Positions 57,953 to 64,000 of a stretch of DNA of 64,000 nucleotides are shown one piece after another. Source of the DNA: Emergomyces orientalis. Its lineage: Eukaryota > Ascomycota > Eurotiomycetes > Onygenales > Ajellomycetaceae. A program made the position numbers and the translations under genes. The first letter of the stretch is position 1, and each line of letters opens with the position of its first letter. The stretch covers positions 434,001 to 498,000 of the forward strand of contig MOWL01000069.1 of the NCBI GenBank assembly GCA_002110485.1, read 5' to 3'. The notes below the pieces were generated by a model. The model was given only the letters and a program-made list of their open reading frames with translations. It was not told the origin of the DNA and made no database searches.

Positions 57953-60714
57953 ATGGCGCCTTTCTTCGGCAAGTTACGAAGCAATGCGGTACGCTCTTCT
58001 CTAGGATATAATTCCTTGTATGGTGTATCTGACTCGTGCGATTGTTTTGGTATTATTAGGGAACTGGCACTCAAGCCTCTGCTTCGACCCCGGTCAAGAA
58101 GGATGTTCTTCCCATACCCATGACACCGCTTGAGAAGATGCTGCAAGATGCAGGGCCGTTACGGAATGACGGCAGCGATAAATTTTTTGGAATGGAAAAC
58201 GTGAGTGCTTTAGGATTTTTGCTTCCTTGTTTTGACAATATAGGGCAACGCAGGATACTAACATTTGTCTATTATCGTATAGGCTCAATACGGAAATACA
58301 TGGTTAGTCTTATTATGTGGAGGAAACGGCTGTGACGTCTGTGTGCTGACGATTGTAGTTATTGCAATTCGATTCTTCAATGTCTTTACTATTCCGTTCC
58401 TTTTCGAGAATCCGTTATCAACTATCCTAGACGTTCCCCCATAGAAACCCTCAACGACTCTCTCGCGAAGAATTTACACTACCCAGACCCAAATGCACCA
58501 ATGGAGGATAAACAAGAAGCTAAACCAAAGGCCGCCGGCAATCCTTCCGTCAAGGGTGGTATAGCTCCTCCTGCGCAACAACCGCCAAAGCCAGAAGACA
58601 AAGACTCACCCGAATATAAAAAAAAAGTGGCGATGCACAGGCTTCCAATCCTAGAAACAACAGATAATGCGACAAGCTATGGGATGCAAGAATCTCTATT
58701 TACTTCCCTGAAGGATATTTTCGAGGCTATAGTTGCTAGTCAGGAGAGGATGGGTGTCATTCGACCTTACAGCTTTCTTGAAGTGTTACGACGAGAGCAT
58801 GAAATGTTCAGGACTGCGATGCATCAGGATGCACATGAATTTCTTAATCTATTGCTAAATGAAGTGGTAGCTAATGTGGAGGCTGAAGCCAAACGTACAC
58901 CACCACCAGAGGTGGACCAGCAGTCAGAAAGCGGCGAGTTGTCAGTGCACACCACAACCACAGGGTCTGTAGCAACGACGCTAACGAACTCCAACACCTC
59001 TAAATCACCTAACACCACAAGATGGGTACATGAGCTTTTTGAAGGGACTTTGACCTCGGAAACCCAATGCCTTACGTGTGAGAAAGTATCACAGCGAGAT
59101 GAGGTTTTTCTAGATTTATCTGTCGATCTTGATCAACATTCGTCAGTAACGTCCTGCTTACGGAAATTTTCAGAGGAGGAAATGCTATGTGAGCGTAATA
59201 AATTTCATTGTGACAATTGCGGAGGGCTACAGGAAGCAGAAAAACGAATGAAGATTAAACGATTGCCGCGCATCTTAGCACTTCACTTGAAACGCTTCAA
59301 ATACACTGAAGATTTACAACGACTTCAAAAGTTATTCCATAGAGTGGTATATCCCTATTACCTTCGGTTATTTAACACCACCGATGACGCAGAAGACCCT
59401 GATCGTCTCTACGAGCTTTATGCTGTTGTTGTCCACATTGGTGGTGGACCTTATCACGGCCACTATGTTGCCATCATCAAAACAGAAGACAGGGGTTGGC
59501 TTCTTTTCGACGACGAGATGGTGGAGCCAGTCGACAAGAATTACGTCCGCAATTTCTTTGGGGACAGGCCTGGTCTAGCCTGTGCATACGTGCTGTTTTA
59601 TCAAGAAACAACGTTCGAAGCAATGCAACGAGAACAAGAAAAAGAGGGCATGACTGCAACAAGTAGAGCATCCGTGGACAACAAGGATTTAGTTTCTGCT
59701 TCTCAAAACAGAATGAACGGGTCTACTAATGGCTCCGATGAAATCAATCGGGTACATACAGTAATCCCGGCTGTGGATCCTCCACCATTCTCGCCCTTGA
59801 AAAGAATACCGACTGCACCTCAGCCATCTACGCATCCGGAAAATGCGACGCCTGGTCTTCCACCCCTCCCACACCTCCCCCAAACTCCCATGACCCCCAC
59901 AGCGGCGACCCTGAATTCTAAGAAAAGTGACGTTATCTTCAAAAAGGAACGAGCAAAGGAAGAGAAGGAGCGGAAAGCTGCAGAGAAGGAGAAAGAGAAG
60001 GCACAGAAGCAAAAAAGAAAGGAACTAGAGGCTAAACTAAAGGAAGAAATTAAGCGGCAAGACGCCGAACTCAAGGCGGCGTTGGATCTTAGTAAGGCTT
60101 CTAAGGCTGAGGAGGACCGTCGCATTGCAGCTACTCGCAGTGGCAAGGAAAACGGCCAATCTGGAGGATTGGCAGGAGGTCTTGGTCGGTTCAAGTTGGG
60201 CAGTAGGAGTTTGAGCCATGGCAGATTATATTCTAAAGATAAAGAAAAGGGATCCAAATCATCGACAGACGCCCCACCAGTACCTGTGCTCCCGGTGTCT
60301 CCACCGCTCCCAACCCCCGACGCCGGCCCCAAAAGTCCAGCGCCAAAGAGCAACCCCCCCAACAATTGGCCGCTCAAGGAGGAACTTCCTTCCAACCCGC
60401 CAGCCGACTCCACCACCCATAACAAATCCGAAGACAGTGCAACCCCAAGAACACGACCAAACACATCAAACTTTCTCAATAATATGAAGATTCGACCGTC
60501 AGAGGTCCCCAACAGCAACAGTACCCAGAACTACAACCATACCAATAACAATAATGATCACAATCAGACTCACAGTCATAGCCACGATCACGATCACGAT
60601 CAAAACCAAACCCAAAATTACAACGACAACGAAAATAACGGAAAGCCAATGAAGTATGCAACATCCAAGCGAAGCCGGTTCAGTTTACGGAAGAAATCGT
60701 TCAGCGTGATATAG
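57953..60714 (+). CDS. creB: CreB-type ubiquitin carboxyl-terminal hydrolase (850 aa)
   Basis: Exons 57953-57988, 58060-58200, 58283-58302 (20 bases) and 58359-60714. This deubiquitinase of the USP12/46 class acts with a WD40 partner (CreC) in carbon catabolite repression in Aspergillus. The Cys box AQYGNTCYCNSILQCLYYS has the nucleophile at Cys66. MHQDAHEFLNLLLNE follows, then the zinc ribbon CLTC...CDNC, and the His box GGGPYHGHYVAIIKTEDRGW with catalytic His434. The C-terminal third is a Lys/Glu-rich coiled coil (about residues 580-640), then Pro/Ser and Asn/His-rich low complexity (HSHSHDHDHDQNQTQN). The codon of Cys66 is split between the micro-exon and exon 4. Exon 1 gives MAPFFGKLRSNA. 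The start is the first ATG that splices into the conserved frame. Confidence 0.95.
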
Positions 60715-62191
60715 TTGTAGTTTACAGAGATAGCTCTAGGTTGGGGGGTGAGATTCACATTCACCACCTTCCCTGGCCTGGTGATATTTGTTGAACTCGA
60801 CTTTGTTCTGCCATTTTTCTCTCCTCTTTTCCCCCTTCTCTTCTCTCCCTCACTCTCTCTCGTTCAATCTCACTCAACCTTATTAATTTTCTTATTCTTC
60901 TTGCATATATGTACATGATCGCCATGTGCCGTCTAACGCCACTTGTTATTGGAAAAGGGAAAAACAAATGGAGGCAAGAGGCATTCGTTTTATGTCCAGA
61001 TTCCCCCATTCCCCCTCATTTATTCTTTTTTGCATATAGCTTTCTATTTTCTTGTTCATCTCTTTTCTACTTGACTCTGCCGTATATATATATATATATT
61101 ATGTTAACTTTTTCTATCTTTTTCGTGTAGAATTTGGCTTTTTTGTTTCTCTTTTCTTACTCTTCTGTTCCATTTGTAACTTGACTTTTGGCTGGCTTGG
61201 TGTGGTTGGCTTGGTCTGGCAGGCTATTTACTGAAGGTTGACTTTTTTTTTTTTTCTAAATGAGCGGTTTCTGCTCTTACCTTAATTCTATGCTATCTTA
61301 TTTTCCTCTATTCGCCTTGCTGTCGTTTTGACTTAAGGAAGAAGAAGAACAAGAGGAAGAGGAGGAAAAGGAGCCCCATTTTGATTCAATTTCCATTTCA
61401 CGCCAAATATTTACCAGTGCCCGTGGATTGGGGATATATCCACGATCTAATTTTCTATGGCGGTGGACATCTACAGTCAAAATTACGATTTTTCCGCATA
61501 CGTACCTTAATTTCAAATACTCAGCCTAATCTCAATTCACTCTACAATCTTTTCATTGAAGACTTAAGAAAGCCCATAGACCTTGGCTTTTCTTCTTCGT
61601 ATGGTATCTCTCCAAAGGTTGATAAAAAGAGGGTACTTGTTCTCTCAAGGTTTCGCTGATAATGTGTTTTCATTTTGTCAAGCCATTATCCCATTCTGTC
61701 TCATCCACGCATACACAGAAGCCTATTTCGGCTAGTATAATGTCGCTCCTGATGTACTCCGTACGATGAGTTATATACATAAATACGCCGTGTACGTACA
61801 TACTATCAGGTTATATCATCCCAATCGGTGAGCGCTCATCGCCCTTACTTGCTCTTGGGATGTATGAGACTGTTGATAGCTGCTATCCTGCCGACTCGAC
61901 TGTGAATGTCTGGGTGATTGTGATGGGGTGGCATGTTTTGTTTCCTGTTCTATCAACGGATAGTGTTTTGCGGGGATTTGAAGGGACCCAAATCGGCGGA
62001 GGTAGAAAAGGCAGATATAAAGGAATAAGCGGAATCGAGTGGGTTATTAAACCAAATAAGAAATTTTGGATATATGGCATTATAATATTTCCATTTTTTA
62101 TGTCCCGCTCTGTAAAAGAAACGAAAATCCTGCTGCCGCCTTTTCCCTTCTTTTCCCTGCTTCTTTTTTTTTTTAAATTTTTTAAATTTTT
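60715..62191. other. Convergent intergenic, no gene seen
   Basis: About 1.5 kb, T-rich, between the creB and YOS1 3' ends. It has a TA run near 61083-61098 and TACTCCGTA at 61755-61763. Open frames are low-complexity. Confidence 0.5.
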
Positions 62192-62829
62192 TTATCCCAA
62201 GACGATTTCGTAAATTATTATTATTAGGTTGATTGCGATGAGGGGAACTATTGTTTCATGGGCAAAAAGGCAGACTGCGTGTCAGCATAGCATTTTCCAT
62301 ACGCTTCTCTCGTTGAAAAATGAGAATGAGGGAAGGGAATTGGGGCAAAAACACAGTCTTCGATAACGTACTTCTCATAACAGTCCGGACACTTGCTATC
62401 AGATTGACAGATTTAGCTTTGATGCTTGTATTATCACTGGCGGCGCCGAAGCCGGGATCGTACTGTGTGCGGCCCCAACCAACTATGTGATTAAAGCGTG
62501 TCAGTTTAGGCTTTCCTGTATATATATATGTGTGTGCGTGTTGTGCGCGCGCCACATCTAATTTGTTTGAGAGCATCTTAGGTGGATAGACGGGGTGCTT
62601 ACTGCGGGCCAGAAAGCGGTCTTCAGAGAGGATGGCGATGGCGTTTATGATAAGGATGATGACTGGGAAATAATAGTATTCTCATGTTAGCCTATAATTC
62701 TCCTTTATAAAAATAGGTGTACTATTGTGTGAGATGCTGGGGAGATCCGTCTGTAGGTAGCTCTATCAATATTTAACTGGAGAGCCGAAACATACCATAT
62801 AAGAGCTTCCCCAGACCGAAGAGAAACAT
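62192..62829 (-). CDS. YOS1: Yos1-like ER-to-Golgi transport protein (86 aa)
   Basis: Four small exons: 62829-62796, 62662-62603, 62482-62372 and 62247-62192. The product is MFLFGLGKLLYVIILIINAI, then AILSEDRFLARIGWGRTQYD, PGFGAASDNTSIKAKSVNLI, ASVRTVMRIPLIAINLIIII and YEIVLG. It matches Yos1 (human IER3IP1): two hydrophobic segments flanking a conserved GWG...IK...N.I.S.RT.MR core. Yos1 sits in ER and Golgi membranes with Yip1 and Yif1 and is needed for COPII vesicle traffic. The gene is too fragmented to show as a long open frame. It is divergent from ALG12 across only 269 bases. Confidence 0.93.
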
Positions 62830-63098
62830 GGTGTCCTTTTAGCGGCGGGCGGTGGGTTATCTTCGCATGGATACAGAGCTGTTTGGAGTATGGCGACTGC
62901 TCTCACGTCGAATATTGGGATGTAGCAGCGTATGGGAGGGCGTTGTTGGGTGAGGAATGCGGTGTGAAGGGGGATATGTTGACACTTTGGAGTTGTTGGT
63001 GACGACACTTCTCTTCTGTCTGCCGCCAAAACAACGCCTCTCTCTGGCTACAACCAGACCAACCTCAATACCCCCTTAAACCACCGCAGGATCAGACA
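62830..63098. promoter_or_regulatory. Divergent promoter of YOS1 and ALG12
   Basis: Only 269 bases separate the two start codons, so the two early-secretory-pathway genes must share or overlap promoters. No TATA box was identified with confidence. Confidence 0.6.
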
Positions 63099-64000
63099 AT
63101 GGCGAGACTAACAGGTGAGTTGATATATATTACGCATATGTAGACATAATCATCCTTTGAGTATCTAGTTTTACAAACCGTCAATTATAATTACTGACCA
63201 CTTAATACAGACTGGTTCCTGCTTTCGCTCATTCCTGGCCTCATCCTCCTCCACCTCTGGGTCTCCCCCTATACAAAAGTCGAAGAATCCTTCAACATCC
63301 AGGCCATCCACGACATCTTAACCTATGGGATACCATTACCATCTGAGGATGTCGCTAAAATACTCCGCGCCCAATATGATCATTTCTCCTTCCCTGGTGC
63401 CGTCCGGCGCACCTTCGTCGGGGCGTTGGTAGTGGCGGGCATAGCGCAGCCATTTATATGGATTAATTCACAAATTGATAAGCAATTGCTAGGTACGAAG
63501 CTACATATGCCACTATACCGGTAAAATTTTGGGGCACTTTCGAGCCACGCGAGAATGTGTTTCCTATACTCCCCTTGGGGTAGTTGAGCTAACTCTTCAT
63601 CTCAAGTACGAGGCGTCGTGGGTTGCTTCAATGCCCTTGCGCTCATCTCATATGCCAGAGGGGTTCGACGGGCGTTCGGCAAGGACGTTGCGGTCTGGTA
63701 TATTTTATTCCAAACTAGTCAGTTCCATGTGGTATACTATGCCTCTCGAACCCTTCCGAATATGTTCGCCTTCGGCATCAGTATGTCTCAATCTCCCCCC
63801 CCCCCCCTTTTTTTTTTAATTCATTCTTAAATCAAAACATGATACTGAAGATATCTAATTCAAAGCCACGATTGCGTTACGATATCTCCTCCCCGAACCC
63901 TCCTCAACGGCACAGCATACCCGATCCCGCAAAAGATACCGTCTTTCTCTCTACCTCCTCACCATTATAGGTATCATATTCCGCTCAGAAATCGCCCTCC
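63099..64000 (+). CDS. ALG12: Alg12-type alpha-1,6-mannosyltransferase (5' part, cut by window edge)
   Basis: Exons 63099-63114, 63211-63492, 63607-63780 and 63866 to beyond the end. It is a GT22 ER-membrane enzyme that uses dolichyl-phosphate-mannose to add the eighth mannose to the lipid-linked N-glycan precursor. The visible part reads MARLT, then DWFLLSLIPGLILLHLWVSP, the family signature YTKVEESFNIQAIHDIL with Y-x2-VEESF, then YDHFSFPGAVRRTF, FNALALISYARGVRRAFG and QTSQFHVVYYASRTLPNMFA. Signature wording fits Alg12 better than the GPI mannosyltransferases of the same family, but these share motifs, so the subfamily is slightly uncertain. Intron 3 contains a C run followed by a T run at about 63797-63820. 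Confidence 0.9.

Noticed and set aside
59820..60518. 232-codon minus-strand frame inside creB
   Set aside because: It is the antisense shadow of the low-complexity C-terminus of CreB.
1..64000. Transposon, CRISPR array, secondary-metabolite cluster or viral insertion
   Set aside because: No transposase, reverse transcriptase, terminal repeat pair, spaced direct repeats, synthase-type enzyme or viral protein could be recognised in any frame.

Overview
The window comes from a filamentous ascomycete, most likely a eurotiomycete and plausibly an onygenalean relative of Histoplasma, Blastomyces or Emmonsia. The placement is an inference from short 50-150 base GT-AG introns, kexB-, creB- and HTS1-type genes with euascomycete architecture, long C/T-rich leaders, a NACHT/ankyrin (STAND) relic and short repeated intergenic words. 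Exon structures were built by hand from splice signals and frame. Every intact complete model has a total length divisible by three, but none has transcript support.

Layout. 0-6 kb: an edge-truncated CCHC zinc-knuckle gene, a decayed gene of an uncharacterised fungal family, and an unknown coiled-coil gene. 7-11.7 kb: an enoyl-CoA hydratase/isomerase ending in SKL and an acyl-CoA dehydrogenase ending in AKI, in tandem, then TVP23 converging on them. 12.7-18 kb: a CCCH/Smr RNA-binding protein and, divergently, TVP38. 19-20.6 kb: remains of a NACHT/ankyrin STAND gene. 21.6-27.5 kb: an LSD1-type histone demethylase (SWIRM, amine oxidase, HMG box) converging on thioredoxin reductase. 28.4-30.3 kb: a broken Jen1-like carboxylate transporter. 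31-36 kb: a 1,521-residue PhoD-like phosphatase. 38.7-43.1 kb: the Golgi protease kexin, then a GFA-domain protein. 44.7-47.6 kb: sorting nexin SNX4 and a small unknown gene. 49.3-53.7 kb: COQ6, histidyl-tRNA synthetase and a tRNA-Glu(TTC). 58-60.7 kb: the CreB deubiquitinase. 62-64 kb: YOS1 and ALG12, divergent, with ALG12 cut by the right edge.

Most genes are conserved housekeeping functions and I see no biosynthetic cluster, CRISPR array or intact transposon. Several serve the secretory and endosomal system (TVP23, TVP38, kexin, SNX4, YOS1, ALG12). The hydratase/dehydrogenase pair looks like a peroxisomal acyl-CoA module. The points most worth checking are the ATG-less mitochondrial-type leader upstream of thioredoxin reductase, a 20-base micro-exon that splits the catalytic cysteine codon of CreB, the missing histidine in the PhoD-like enzyme, the paired PTS1 signals, and two over-represented short intergenic words.
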